From contig NZ_JAHVJR010000001.1 of assembly GCF_019801175.1 (NCBI RefSeq), positions 2,852,001-2,916,000 on the forward strand: a stretch of DNA of 64,000 nucleotides, in the 5' to 3' direction. Every line of letters begins with the position of its first letter. Positions within the stretch are counted from its first letter, which is position 1. Below, piece by piece: positions 52,402-61,035 of the stretch. The translations under genes and the position numbers were made by a program. Source of the DNA: Vannielia litorea. GTDB lineage: Bacteria; Pseudomonadota; Alphaproteobacteria; Rhodobacterales; Rhodobacteraceae. Below the pieces are notes generated by a model that was not told the DNA's origin, did not search any database, and was given only the letters and a program-made list of their open reading frames with translations.

Positions 52402-53151
52402 TCAATACCCCTTCACGGCTTCGAGCGACCGCTGCGCAAAGCGCCGCGCATCGTTGGGCTTGTCGTGCTCCATCACGAACAGGTCCACGCCCGCGCCCTC
52501 CAGCGCCGCCATCAGCCCCGGCCAATCCATCACGCCATGGCCCACATCGGCCCAGCCGTCCTCATCGGCGCACTCGCCCTCGGGGGCAATGTCCTTCACA
52601 TGGGCTGTGGTGATCCGATCCTTATGATCAGCGATCCACTTCAGCGGGTCCGCTCCGCCGCGCACCACCCAGGCCACGTCCATCTCCCACTCGATCTCGG
52701 GCGCGACCTCGAGCAGGATCTGCATCGGCAGGGTGCCATCCTCCAGCGCCATGAACTCCCAATGATGGTTGTGCCAGCCAAAGCGCAGCCCAGCGCCCTG
52801 CACCCGCTTGCCCGCCTCGTTCAGCCGGTTGGCGAGGTGTTTCCAGGCCGCCAGATCGGCCCCATTGCGGTACTCATCCGTCGGCGCCGGGCAGAACAGC
52901 CGCTCCATGCCCAGCACCTTGGCCGCGGCGATGCTCTTGTCAAAATCCTCCTCGAACGATGTGAGCGGAAAGAAGTGCCCCGATGGCATCGCTAGTTGGT
53001 TGGCGTCCAGCAGCGCCTTGAAGCCATGCGGGTCTTCATAGACGCCACCAAAGCCTTCGACATAGCTGTAGCCCAGCGATGCCAGGTGGTTGAGCGTGTC
53101 TTCCCAAGCCCCGGCGTCGCGGGAGGAGTAGAGCTGGTATGAGATCATCAT
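52402..53151 (-). CDS. Sugar phosphate isomerase/epimerase (TIM barrel)
   Basis: A 249-residue xylose-isomerase-like TIM barrel. Metal ligand candidates lie in GWHNHHWEFMAL, EWEMDVAWV and VMEHDKP. The N-terminus reads ISYQLYSSRDAGAWEDTLNHL, as in the family that includes hydroxypyruvate isomerase and 3-keto-sugar enzymes. The partner of the Gfo/Idh/MocA gene is often such an isomerase in oxidative sugar pathways. It follows the ATPase gene by 21 bp. The exact reaction is unknown. Confidence 0.8.
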   Translation of the reverse strand: MMISYQLYSSRDAGAWEDTLNHLASLGYSYVEGFGGVYEDPHGFKALLDANQLAMPSGHFFPLTSFEEDFDKSIAAAKVLGMERLFCPAPTDEYRNGADLAAWKHLANRLNEAGKRVQGAGLRFGWHNHHWEFMALEDGTLPMQILLEVAPEIEWEMDVAWVVRGGADPLKWIADHKDRITTAHVKDIAPEGECADEDGWADVGHGVMDWPGLMAALEGAGVDLFVMEHDKPNDARRFAQRSLEAVKGY

Positions 53152-53172
53152 GATCGGTCCTGTCGTGTCGGC

Positions 53173-54249
53173 TCAGAGCCGGGTTTCGTTCGTTTTTTCA
53201 AAGAGGTGTGCGCGCTCGGGCGAGAAACCGAGTGGAAGGGGCGCGCCGGGGGCGATCTCGGTCTGCCCGTCGATCCGCACCCACACGTGCCGCCCCGCCA
53301 CGTCGCAACGTAGCAGCGTGTCGGAGCCGAGCGGCTCCACCAGTTCTACAGTGGCCTCCACCTGAAACGGCTTATGCGCGGCAACTTCGCCGCTGGCGAT
53401 GTGCTCGGGCCGGATGCCGAGCCAGGCCGCATCGTCCTGCGCCTCGTCCTGCCAGTCGTAGCCCGTGAGCGGAATCGCCAGCTCGCCCGACAGAAAGTTG
53501 CCGCCCTGCACCTCGCCCTCGAAGAAGTTCATCGTCGGCGAGCCGATGAACTCGGCCACATATTTGTTGGCCGGGCGGTTGTAGATGGCGTTGGGCGCAT
53601 CGAGCTGCATCACCGCCCCGCCCTTCATGATCGCGATCCGGTCGGCCAGCGTCATCGCTTCGATCTGGTCGTGGGTGACGTAGATCATCGTGTTGCCCAG
53701 CGTCTGGTGTAGCTGCTTGATCTCCACCCGCAGGTCGGCCCGCAGCTTGGCATCGAGGTTCGAGAGCGGTTCGTCGAACAAAAACACGTCCACGTCCCGC
53801 ACCAGCGCTCGCCCTATCGCCACCCGCTGCCGTTGCCCGCCCGAAAGAGCCGAAGGCTTACGGTCCAGTAGCGGCTCAATCTGCAGCACCTGTGCCGCCC
53901 GGTTCACCCGGTCGGCGATCTCGGCCTTGCTGACCCCTGCGTTCTTCAACCCAAAGCTCAGGTTCCCGCGCACGGTCATCTGCGGGTAGAGTGCGTAGCT
54001 CTGAAACACCATGCCGATGCCCCGCTTGCTCGGCTCCTCCCAAGTCACGTTCTTGCCGCCGATCCAGATCTGCCCGTCGGTCACGTCAAGCAGCCCGGCA
54101 ATACAGTTAAGCAAGGTGGATTTGCCGCAGCCTGAGGACCCCAGCAGCACGAGGAACTCGCCCTGCTTAACATCGAGGTTCAGATCCTGAAGCACCTTCA
54201 CGGCGCCGAACGAAAGGTCGAGGTGTTTGATTTCGATTGAATGTTCCAT
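53173..54249 (-). CDS. Carbohydrate ABC transporter ATPase, UgpC/MalK type
   Basis: A 358-residue ATPase. Walker A GSSGCGKST at about 38-46, signature LSGGQRQRVAIGRAL, Walker B VFLFDEPLSNLD and switch His in IYVTHDQ. A C-terminal OB-type domain (about 235-358) carries the MalK-like regulatory segment. It is typical of di- and oligosaccharide importers. It is three bases from the permease gene and acts with both permeases and the binding protein at 56149-57381. Confidence 0.92.
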   Translation of the reverse strand: MEHSIEIKHLDLSFGAVKVLQDLNLDVKQGEFLVLLGSSGCGKSTLLNCIAGLLDVTDGQIWIGGKNVTWEEPSKRGIGMVFQSYALYPQMTVRGNLSFGLKNAGVSKAEIADRVNRAAQVLQIEPLLDRKPSALSGGQRQRVAIGRALVRDVDVFLFDEPLSNLDAKLRADLRVEIKQLHQTLGNTMIYVTHDQIEAMTLADRIAIMKGGAVMQLDAPNAIYNRPANKYVAEFIGSPTMNFFEGEVQGGNFLSGELAIPLTGYDWQDEAQDDAAWLGIRPEHIASGEVAAHKPFQVEATVELVEPLGSDTLLRCDVAGRHVWVRIDGQTEIAPGAPLPLGFSPERAHLFEKTNETRL

Positions 54250-54252
54250 GCC

Positions 54253-55182
54253 TCAGCCTTTGACCGCGCCCGCCGCGATGCCGCGCACGAAGAGTTTTCC
54301 GGAGATGAAGTAGATGACGAGGGGCACTAGGCCGGTGAGCAACGTCGCCGCCATGTTGACGTTGTATTCCTTCACCCCCTGCACCGAGTTGACGATGTTG
54401 TTGAGCTGCACCGTCATCGGGTAGAGGTCCGGCTTGGTGTAGACCACGCCGAAGAGGAAGTCGTTCCAGATACCAGTGACTTGCAGGATCATCGCCACCA
54501 CAAAGATCGGCAGGCTCATCGGCAGCATGATCTGGAGGTAGATCTGCCAGAACCCGGCCCCATCAACCCTTGCGGCTTTGAACAGCTCCTCCGGCAGCGA
54601 GGTGAAGTAGTTGCGGAAGAGCAGCGTGAGGATCGGCATCCCGAAGACCGAGTGCACCAGCACCAGCCCGGTGAGCGAGCCGTAGAGCCCGATCTCGCGC
54701 AGGATGATAACGATGGGGTAAAGCATCACCTGATAGGGGATGAAGGCCCCGAAAATCAGGATGGTGAAGAAGATATCCGCGCCCTTGAACCGCCAGTTGG
54801 CGAGTGCGTAACCGTTCACCGAGGCGATGAGGATCGACAGGATCACCGAAGGCACGGTGATCCGCACCGAGTTCCAGAACCCCCGGCTCAACCCGTCGCA
54901 ATTCAGCCCGGTGCAAGCCTCCGCCCAAGCCTTCACCCAAGGCTGAAATGTGATCTCAACCGGCGGCGCGAAGATGTTGCCCAGCCGGATCTCGGGCATC
55001 CCCTTCAGCGAGGTCACAACCATCACCCAGAGCGGCAGCAGGTAGTAGAGCGCCACCACGATCAGCGTGCCGTAGATGAAGATGTTGCGCCGCGAGAACC
55101 GGCGGCGCGGCTTGGGTCCGCGCGGCCCGTCGAGCGCGTCGGCACCCACGCCAGCCACGTTGAGGATACCGGGGTCAGACAC
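54253..55182 (-). CDS. Carbohydrate ABC transporter permease, MalG type
   Basis: A 309-residue MalG-type inner-membrane permease with six hydrophobic helices and the EAA loop around FKAARVDGAGFWQIYLQIMLP. The start is taken as GTG at 55182, preceded by GGGGGG at the right spacing and overlapping the upstream permease stop by eight bases. With the MalF-type partner it forms the channel for the oligosaccharide. Confidence 0.88.
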   Translation of the reverse strand: MSDPGILNVAGVGADALDGPRGPKPRRRFSRRNIFIYGTLIVVALYYLLPLWVMVVTSLKGMPEIRLGNIFAPPVEITFQPWVKAWAEACTGLNCDGLSRGFWNSVRITVPSVILSILIASVNGYALANWRFKGADIFFTILIFGAFIPYQVMLYPIVIILREIGLYGSLTGLVLVHSVFGMPILTLLFRNYFTSLPEELFKAARVDGAGFWQIYLQIMLPMSLPIFVVAMILQVTGIWNDFLFGVVYTKPDLYPMTVQLNNIVNSVQGVKEYNVNMAATLLTGLVPLVIYFISGKLFVRGIAAGAVKG

Positions 55183-56065
55183 GCTTCTTCCCCCCGAATT
55201 CGAGATAGGCCCAGGGAATGATGACCACCAGCACCGCAAGCAGCATCATCGTCGAGGCCGCAAAGCCCTGCCCGAGGTTCTGACCCTGGAACATGTAGTC
55301 ATAGACATATTTCGCCGGCACATCCGAGGCGATCCCCGGCCCGCCCCCTGTCTGCGCCACGATCAGGTCGTAGAGGCGCACGATACCGGAGGCGATGATG
55401 ACGAGGGTGGTGATGAAGACCGGTCGCATCATCGGGATGACGATGAAGATGTAGGTCTTCCACATCGGGATGCCGTCGACCCGCGCGGCCTTCCAGATCT
55501 CCTGATCGATCCCGCGCAACCCCGCGAGCATCAAGCACATCACCAGCCCGGTGCCCTGCCACAGCCCTGCAATAAGAACGCCATAGATGACGATATCCGC
55601 GTTATAGAGCGGGTCGAAATCGAAGCTCTCCCACCCCATCGCCCGGATCACCGACTGGATGCCGAAGTCGGGGTTCAACAGCCATTGCCAGACGAGGCCA
55701 GTCACGATGAAGCTCAACGCGAAGGGATAGAGCAGGATCGTCCGAAAGGTGTTCTCGAACCGGATTTTCTGGTCTAGCAACGCCGCCAGCACGAAGCCGA
55801 TCACGAGACTGAACACCACCATGCAGGCGCCATAGATCAGCAGGTTCTCGATCGCCACGTTCCAGCGCTCGGTCCCCCAGAGGCGCTCATATTGCTGAAA
55901 GCCCACGAACTTCTCGCGCGGCAACAGCTTGGAGTTGGTGAAGGAGTAAACAACCGTCCAGATCGTGCCCCCGGTGAAGACCACGAGGGCCGTCAGCACC
56001 ATTGGAATGGCGGCGATCTTCGCGTTGATGTTCCGAAAAAGCCCTAACGGGCGGGCCGCAGCCAT
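55175..56065 (-). CDS. Carbohydrate ABC transporter permease, MalF type
   Basis: A 296-residue MalF-type permease with six hydrophobic helices and the EAA motif region EIWKAARVDGIPMWKTYIFI. The ATG at 56065 (MAAARPLG) has GAGGGGAG upstream; another in-frame ATG at 56098 has no ribosome site. It pairs with the MalG-type protein and lies 83 bp after the binding-protein gene. Confidence 0.88.
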   Translation of the reverse strand: MAAARPLGLFRNINAKIAAIPMVLTALVVFTGGTIWTVVYSFTNSKLLPREKFVGFQQYERLWGTERWNVAIENLLIYGACMVVFSLVIGFVLAALLDQKIRFENTFRTILLYPFALSFIVTGLVWQWLLNPDFGIQSVIRAMGWESFDFDPLYNADIVIYGVLIAGLWQGTGLVMCLMLAGLRGIDQEIWKAARVDGIPMWKTYIFIVIPMMRPVFITTLVIIASGIVRLYDLIVAQTGGGPGIASDVPAKYVYDYMFQGQNLGQGFAASTMMLLAVLVVIIPWAYLEFGGKKRV

Positions 56066-56148
56066 GGCACTCCCCTCTCGCGCTGGTAGGTCAGCCATGG
56101 AACCGGGCCACGCCTGTCAGCGCAGCCCAGCCCCTGGGTGGACGCGTG

Positions 56149-57381
56149 TCAGTCCTTGTTCTCGACGATGCTCACGAAACGCGCCTGCGCGTCGTCGGCA
56201 GAGATCGACGGATCCTGGAAGAACTGAACGAAGAGGTCGTTCAACTGGTTGTTGGTGTCTTCGGTGTTCAGCATGTTCACGTCGGGCATGGTCTTGCCGT
56301 CTGCGAGCAGCTGGAGGCCCTTCTTCATGCAGTCGTTGGCGCTGGCGAGGTCGACGTCACCGCGGATCGGCAGCGAGCCCTTCTTGAGGTTGAAAGCCAC
56401 CTGAGTCTGCGGCTTCAACAGGGTCGCTGCCAGCGCGTCCTGCGCGGCTTCGATCTCGGCATCGCCGGTCTCGGGGAAGTAGAAAGCGTCACCGCCGGTC
56501 GAAAGCACCTCGATCACGCCAAGTCCCGGCAAGCAGGTGTAATCCTCACCGGCAACTTCACCGGCCACGGCAAACTCGCCCTGCGCCCAGTCGCCCATGA
56601 TCTGGCCGCCCGCGGCATCGGTGATCACAAGGTTGGTGGCCTGGTTCCAGTCCTGCACGTTGGAGCCTTCGACCATGCCACGCATGTCTTCGGCCGCCTT
56701 GAACACGCGGGCCATCTCTTCGCCGCCCGCCAATTCGGCATCGCCGTCGCCATAAACCTTCTGCAGCACGTCCGGCCCTGCCAGAGTGGCCATCAGCACG
56801 TTGAATGCGCCCGAACTCTGCCAAGGCTGCCCGCCCAGCGCCATCGGCTGGATACCGGCCTCTTTTAGTGCAGGGGCCGCAGCCACGAACTCGTCCCAGT
56901 TGGCCGGCACGTCCACGCCTGCCGTCTCGAAGGCCCCATTGGAGAGCCACAGCCACTGCCACGAGTGAATGTTCACCGGCGCGCAGTAGATCTTGCCGTC
57001 CACCGTGCAGGCGTCCAGCAAGCTCGGCGGGTTCACGATATCCGTCCAGCCCTCGGCCTCGGCGACATGGGTCATGTCGCGCAGCAACCCGGCCTCGATC
57101 AGCTCCTCCGCTTGACGCCCGTGGTTGAATTGGAACGCCCCCATCGGGTCGCCACCGATGATCCGGCTCACCATCACCGGGCGGGCGGTGCCCCCGCCCC
57201 CGGCAATCGCGCCGTCGATCCACCTGTGCTCGGTCTGGCCCTCGAATTCGGTGGCAAACTGCTGCACGGCTGCGGCTTCGCCGCCCGATGTCCACCAATG
57301 TGTCACCTCAAGGTTGGCCGCCGAAACGGCGGACCCTGCGCACAGCGCCGTGCCCGCCATCAGAATGGTGCGAAACGTCAT
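56149..57381 (-). CDS. Carbohydrate ABC transporter substrate-binding protein (MalE-like)
   Basis: A 410-residue extracellular-type binding protein (SBP_bac_1). The signal peptide is MTFRTILMAGTALCAGSAVSA; the mature protein begins ANLEVTHWWTSGGEAAAV, as in many sugar-binding proteins. The ATG at 57381 follows GGGAGGAATAGAG; the longer upstream frame runs across the operator region. It heads the nine-gene operon and delivers an oligosaccharide, probably one cut later by the GH43 enzyme. Size matches the family of about 410-430 residues. Confidence 0.9.
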   Translation of the reverse strand: MTFRTILMAGTALCAGSAVSAANLEVTHWWTSGGEAAAVQQFATEFEGQTEHRWIDGAIAGGGGTARPVMVSRIIGGDPMGAFQFNHGRQAEELIEAGLLRDMTHVAEAEGWTDIVNPPSLLDACTVDGKIYCAPVNIHSWQWLWLSNGAFETAGVDVPANWDEFVAAAPALKEAGIQPMALGGQPWQSSGAFNVLMATLAGPDVLQKVYGDGDAELAGGEEMARVFKAAEDMRGMVEGSNVQDWNQATNLVITDAAGGQIMGDWAQGEFAVAGEVAGEDYTCLPGLGVIEVLSTGGDAFYFPETGDAEIEAAQDALAATLLKPQTQVAFNLKKGSLPIRGDVDLASANDCMKKGLQLLADGKTMPDVNMLNTEDTNNQLNDLFVQFFQDPSISADDAQARFVSIVENKD

Positions 57382-57452
57382 CTCTATTCCTCCCTGCGGG
57401 CGCTGCGCGGGGCAGGCCCTGTCATTTTTTACGCACCGTCCTCCACGGCGCC

Positions 57453-57510
57453 TGTAATCGTTTACATGTGCAGGACTGAAACGCAGCGCCCTTGCATGTA
57501 AACGATTACA
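57453..57510. promoter_or_regulatory. Two LacI operators (TGTAAACGATTACA) in the divergent promoter region
   Basis: Two 14-bp sites lie in the 206-bp gap: TGTAATCGTTTACA at 57453-57466 and its reverse complement TGTAAACGATTACA at 57497-57510, with centres 44 bp apart (about four helical turns). The sequence fits the TGTAANCGNTTACA type used by LacI/GalR proteins with a TVSRAL recognition helix. Two sites of this spacing allow loop formation and control of both genes. Confidence 0.75.
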
Positions 57511-57587
57511 TGGATAGTTTCCGGCACCGCTGCCCTTGTCAAGCACCGGGTTATCGCTATCAGGCAAGCGGCGAGGGATTTACTTCA

Positions 57588-58616
57588 ATGGCTCAAAAAA
57601 CTGTCAGAATTCGGGATGTTGCGCGGGAGGCCGGGGTCTCGACCGCCACCGTCAGCCGGGCGCTTTCCAACCCCGACCTGCTGACGGAGAGCACCCGCAA
57701 AGCGGTAGAAGATGCGGTTCGAATCACCGGATACCGGGTCAACCACGCCGCGCGGAACCTCCGGATGCAGCGCGCCGGGGCCGTTCTGGTGCTCGTGCCC
57801 AACCTCGGCAACCCGTTTTTCAGCACCATCCTCGCCGCCATTTCCGAGAGCTTCGCTGGCACCGATACCTCCGTGCTCATTGCCGACACCGCAAGCGGCG
57901 GGCGCGAGCTGACCGGCTATTTTCTCGATGGCCGGATCGACGGGATGATCTCGCTCGATGGTGGCCTCGCCCAGTCCGACCTTGCCGCCTTTGACAGCGC
58001 AGGCGTGGCCGAACGCATCGTTTTCGCCTGTGAGTGGGTCGATGGCTCCACCCTGCCCTCAGTTCGGTCCGACAATGAAGAAGGCGCGCGCCTCGCCGTG
58101 CAGCACCTGCATGATCTCGGCCACCGCGACATCGCCCATGTCACCGGCCCCGCAGGCAATGTGCTCACCAAGGCCCGGCGCGCAGGCATGCTGGCCGAGC
58201 GCGCCCGCCTCGGCCTGCCCAGCCGGGATGACTGGATCATTCGCGGCGACTTCTCGCTCGCCTCGGGCCGCGATGCCGCGCACCGCATCATCGCCATGAA
58301 AGACCGGCCCTCAGCCGTTTTCTGTGCCTCCGATCAGGTGGCCTTTGCGCTGATGTCCACGCTGATGGAGGCGGGCCTGCGTGTGCCCGAGGATATCTCG
58401 GTCATCGGCTTCGACGATATCGAGCTGAGCAAGGTCTACACGCCCTCGCTCACCACCATCCGGCAGGATCGGCACGCGCTCGGCCGCCGGGCCGCCCAGC
58501 TGCTGCTGGAGCAGATCGCCGCGGCAGGCGACCCGCTCGCCCCCGTAGCGCCCGACCGGGTCGAGATGGTCGGAGTCGAGCTGGTGACCCGACAGAGCAC
58601 CGCCGTCCCGGGCTGA
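57588..58616 (+). CDS. LacI-family regulator of the GH43/ABC operon
   Basis: A 342-residue LacI/GalR regulator. The HTH is IRDVAREAGVSTATVSRAL at about residues 9-27; the effector domain has LVLVPNLGNPFFSTILAAI and SVIGFDDIELSKVYTPSL. The ATG at 57588 is chosen because the family N-terminus starts there; the upstream extension overlaps an operator. It is divergent from the nine-gene carbohydrate operon, and two matching operators lie between them. It probably releases the DNA when the imported sugar or a derivative binds. Confidence 0.92.
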   Translation: MAQKTVRIRDVAREAGVSTATVSRALSNPDLLTESTRKAVEDAVRITGYRVNHAARNLRMQRAGAVLVLVPNLGNPFFSTILAAISESFAGTDTSVLIADTASGGRELTGYFLDGRIDGMISLDGGLAQSDLAAFDSAGVAERIVFACEWVDGSTLPSVRSDNEEGARLAVQHLHDLGHRDIAHVTGPAGNVLTKARRAGMLAERARLGLPSRDDWIIRGDFSLASGRDAAHRIIAMKDRPSAVFCASDQVAFALMSTLMEAGLRVPEDISVIGFDDIELSKVYTPSLTTIRQDRHALGRRAAQLLLEQIAAAGDPLAPVAPDRVEMVGVELVTRQSTAVPG

Positions 58617-58626
58617 GGCCGGGCCG

Positions 58627-60009
58627 TCAGGCCTCGGCCATCGCAGGCGCAAGCTGCGCTGCCTCGTCCCCCGGCGACAGCAGCCGCCGCTGCTCCCGGC
58701 GGAGCGCGTGAATGTCGAGGTCATCTACTATGTCCACATCATCAAGGCTCACGACCTGGTCCTGGCTGACAGAGCGCTTCAGCCGCACGTGATGCGCCAG
58801 CCCAATGGGCAGGGCATTCAACGCCACCGACTCCGTCGCCGGAATGGCCTTGGCCCAAACCTTGAAGCCCCCTTCACCGTCGAGATACTCGCCACTGTCA
58901 AAGCTGCCCTTGGCCGCTGCAACCGCATCGGCGCGGAACAGACGCGAGCTGCCCGTCGGCTCCTGCCGCAGGCAGGCCGAAAGGACCGACATCGCGGTTT
59001 CCAGCCCGATCAAGTGGAACGGTCGCCACATTGAGCCATACCAGCCGCTCTTGTCGGTCATCAGGCCGTATTGGTTGAAACATTGGCGGGTGTATTCGTT
59101 CGGCGCCTTGAAGGTCACGAACATACCGTACTGGATGTTGTTCAGCACCGTCCGCCCATCCGGCTCCCGCGAAGCGGCGATATCGACAATGCCGGTCTTC
59201 TCCAACTGCCCGCCCTCGCTCACCGGCTTGAAAACCTCGGCAAGGTCTTGCAGCCCGGCGGGCGGAAAGGCGAGGCCGTCTTTCGGGCAATCCATACCGG
59301 TCGCGTTGGCCACAGCCGCCATCTCGATCGCCGCCTTGGTGCCATCGGTGAAGGAGTTGTACATCTTCGGATTGAAGTCGCCCGACTTTACCTGCTCCGG
59401 GGTGAAATCGAAGTAGTCCCACACCGTGTCCGGCGTCGAATAGCGGTAGGAGGGGCAAAAGTTCATCCCCTTGCCTGCCGCAACCAGCTCAAAGCCGCAG
59501 CTCTTCACCCAGTCCACCAGTTCGCACATGGCCGCAGGCTGATCGCCATAGGCCATCGAGTAAACCACCCCGGCCTGCCGCGCCTTCTCTGCCAGCAGCG
59601 CGCCCACCATCACGTCGGCCTCGACGTTCACCATGACCACGTGCTTATCCGCACCGATGGCCGCCAAGGCGTGCCGCGTGCCCGCCAGCGGATGGCCCGT
59701 GGCCTCGATGATGCATTCGATATCCTCGCAGGCCATCAACGCACCTGCATCCTCGGTGATCCAGGTCTGCCCGCTGCTGAGCGCATCCTGCACCGACGAC
59801 GCAGCATATTGCTCCCTCGGCCAGTGGACCCGCGCAAAGGACTCGCGCGCCTTCTTCACGTCGAGGTCCGCGACCCCGACCACATGCAGCCCCTCGATAT
59901 GACGCGCCTGCGCCAGGATCATCGAGCCAAATTTGCCCGCCCCGATCAGGCCTACACGCACCGGTCTTCCTGCGGCGTTTCGCGCCGCCAACATGCTCGC
60001 AAGGTTCAT
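58627..60009 (-). CDS. NAD(P)-dependent oxidoreductase with SAF-type C-terminus (homoserine-dehydrogenase-like)
   Basis: A 460-residue enzyme. The N-terminal Rossmann domain has VGLIGAGKFGSMIL; the middle carries CIIEATGHPLAG and AAGKGMNFCPSYRYSTPDTV; the C-terminus has an SAF-like region (about 380-440). Related proteins are annotated as homoserine-dehydrogenase-like or apionate/apiose-type oxidoreductases. It is divergent from the split transketolase operon. It probably oxidises a polyol or sugar acid in the same pathway. The exact substrate cannot be assigned. Confidence 0.7.
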   Translation of the reverse strand: MNLASMLAARNAAGRPVRVGLIGAGKFGSMILAQARHIEGLHVVGVADLDVKKARESFARVHWPREQYAASSVQDALSSGQTWITEDAGALMACEDIECIIEATGHPLAGTRHALAAIGADKHVVMVNVEADVMVGALLAEKARQAGVVYSMAYGDQPAAMCELVDWVKSCGFELVAAGKGMNFCPSYRYSTPDTVWDYFDFTPEQVKSGDFNPKMYNSFTDGTKAAIEMAAVANATGMDCPKDGLAFPPAGLQDLAEVFKPVSEGGQLEKTGIVDIAASREPDGRTVLNNIQYGMFVTFKAPNEYTRQCFNQYGLMTDKSGWYGSMWRPFHLIGLETAMSVLSACLRQEPTGSSRLFRADAVAAAKGSFDSGEYLDGEGGFKVWAKAIPATESVALNALPIGLAHHVRLKRSVSQDQVVSLDDVDIVDDLDIHALRREQRRLLSPGDEAAQLAPAMAEA

Positions 60010-60082
60010 TGCCGTCCTCCAATATCTGGCCAGACGGTAGCGGCGCGCGCGCCTTCTGCACCATCAAATTCTGCTATCGCAC

Positions 60083-60111
60083 CTTTAAGCCCCGCTTCAC
60101 CACACTTTAAG
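60083..60111. repeat. Direct CTTTAAG repeat, possible regulator site
   Basis: CTTTAAG occurs at 60083-60089 and again at 60105-60111, 22 bp apart (two helical turns), in the 171-bp gap between the divergent oxidoreductase and transketolase genes. Such spacing fits a dimeric regulator, perhaps the LysR protein at the end of the window. The evidence is weak. Confidence 0.35.
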
Positions 60112-60180
60112 AATATGTCGTTGTTTCAGCCGCTCCGCCCTGCCAGAACCACTGGCGAAACACGAGCGTAAGGGAGGAAC

Positions 60181-61035
60181 GTGAGCGTGGAACATCCGGC
60201 AGGTTCAAACGTGAGTCTCGCCCGCCGCGCCTGGTCGATCCGTCGCCATGCGCTGCGGATGGGCGAGGTGCAGGGGCAGGGATATATCGGGCAGGCGCTG
60301 GGATCGGCCGACGTTCTGGCGGTGTCCTACTTCCACGCCATGCGCTATCGCCCCGGCGATCCCGACTGGGAAGGTCGGGATCGCTTCCTCCTCTCCATTG
60401 GCCATTACGCCATCGCGCTCTATGCCGCGATGATCGAAGCCGGCATCCTGCCCGAGGACGAGATCGAAACCTACGGCATGGACGATAGCCGCCTGCCGAT
60501 GTCCGGCATGGCCGCCTACACGCCGGGCATGGAGATCACCGGCGGCTCGCTCGGCCACGGTCTGGGCATCGCCGTGGGCATGGCGTTGGGCCTCAAGCGC
60601 AAGAAAAACGACGCCTTCGTCTACAACATGCTGTCCGATGGCGAACTGGGCGAGGGCTCCACCTGGGAGGCGGTCATGGGCGCCGCCGCCTGGAAGCTCG
60701 ATAACCTCATCGCCATCGTCGACTTCAACAACCAGCAGGCCGACGGCCCCACGATGGACGCACTCGCCACCGGCCCTGGAACCGAGGCCGCCAAGTGGCA
60801 GGCCTTCGGCTGGCACGCCGAGGAGGTCGACGGCAACGACATTGCGGCAGTTGTGGCCGCCTTCGACCGCGCCCGAAATCTGACCGATCCGAAACCCCGC
60901 GCGATCATCTGCAACACCAAGATGTGCAAGGGCGTGCCCTTCCTCGAAGAGCGCGAGATCACCCACTTCGTCCGCGTGGAGCCCGAAGAATGGGCCAAGG
61001 CGCTCGCCCACCTCGATACGGAGATGCCGGAATGA
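60181..61035 (+). CDS. Transketolase, N-terminal subunit (split)
   Basis: A 284-residue protein equal to the thiamine-diphosphate-binding first half of transketolase. The cofactor motif is SDGELGEG at 152-159 with NN at 183-184; GGSLGHGLGIAVG at 121-133 is a typical family block. The start is GTG at 60181 after GGGAGGAAC. It overlaps the second subunit by four bases. Split transketolases often serve special sugar pathways such as apulose-4-phosphate or sulfosugar cleavage. Its sugar here is unknown. Confidence 0.88.
   Translation: MSVEHPAGSNVSLARRAWSIRRHALRMGEVQGQGYIGQALGSADVLAVSYFHAMRYRPGDPDWEGRDRFLLSIGHYAIALYAAMIEAGILPEDEIETYGMDDSRLPMSGMAAYTPGMEITGGSLGHGLGIAVGMALGLKRKKNDAFVYNMLSDGELGEGSTWEAVMGAAAWKLDNLIAIVDFNNQQADGPTMDALATGPGTEAAKWQAFGWHAEEVDGNDIAAVVAAFDRARNLTDPKPRAIICNTKMCKGVPFLEEREITHFVRVEPEEWAKALAHLDTEMPE

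Noticed and set aside
51400..52995. Long plus-strand frame opposite the Gfo/Idh and isomerase genes
   Set aside because: Shadow of two genes with intact catalytic motifs; no start with a ribosome site and no known family.
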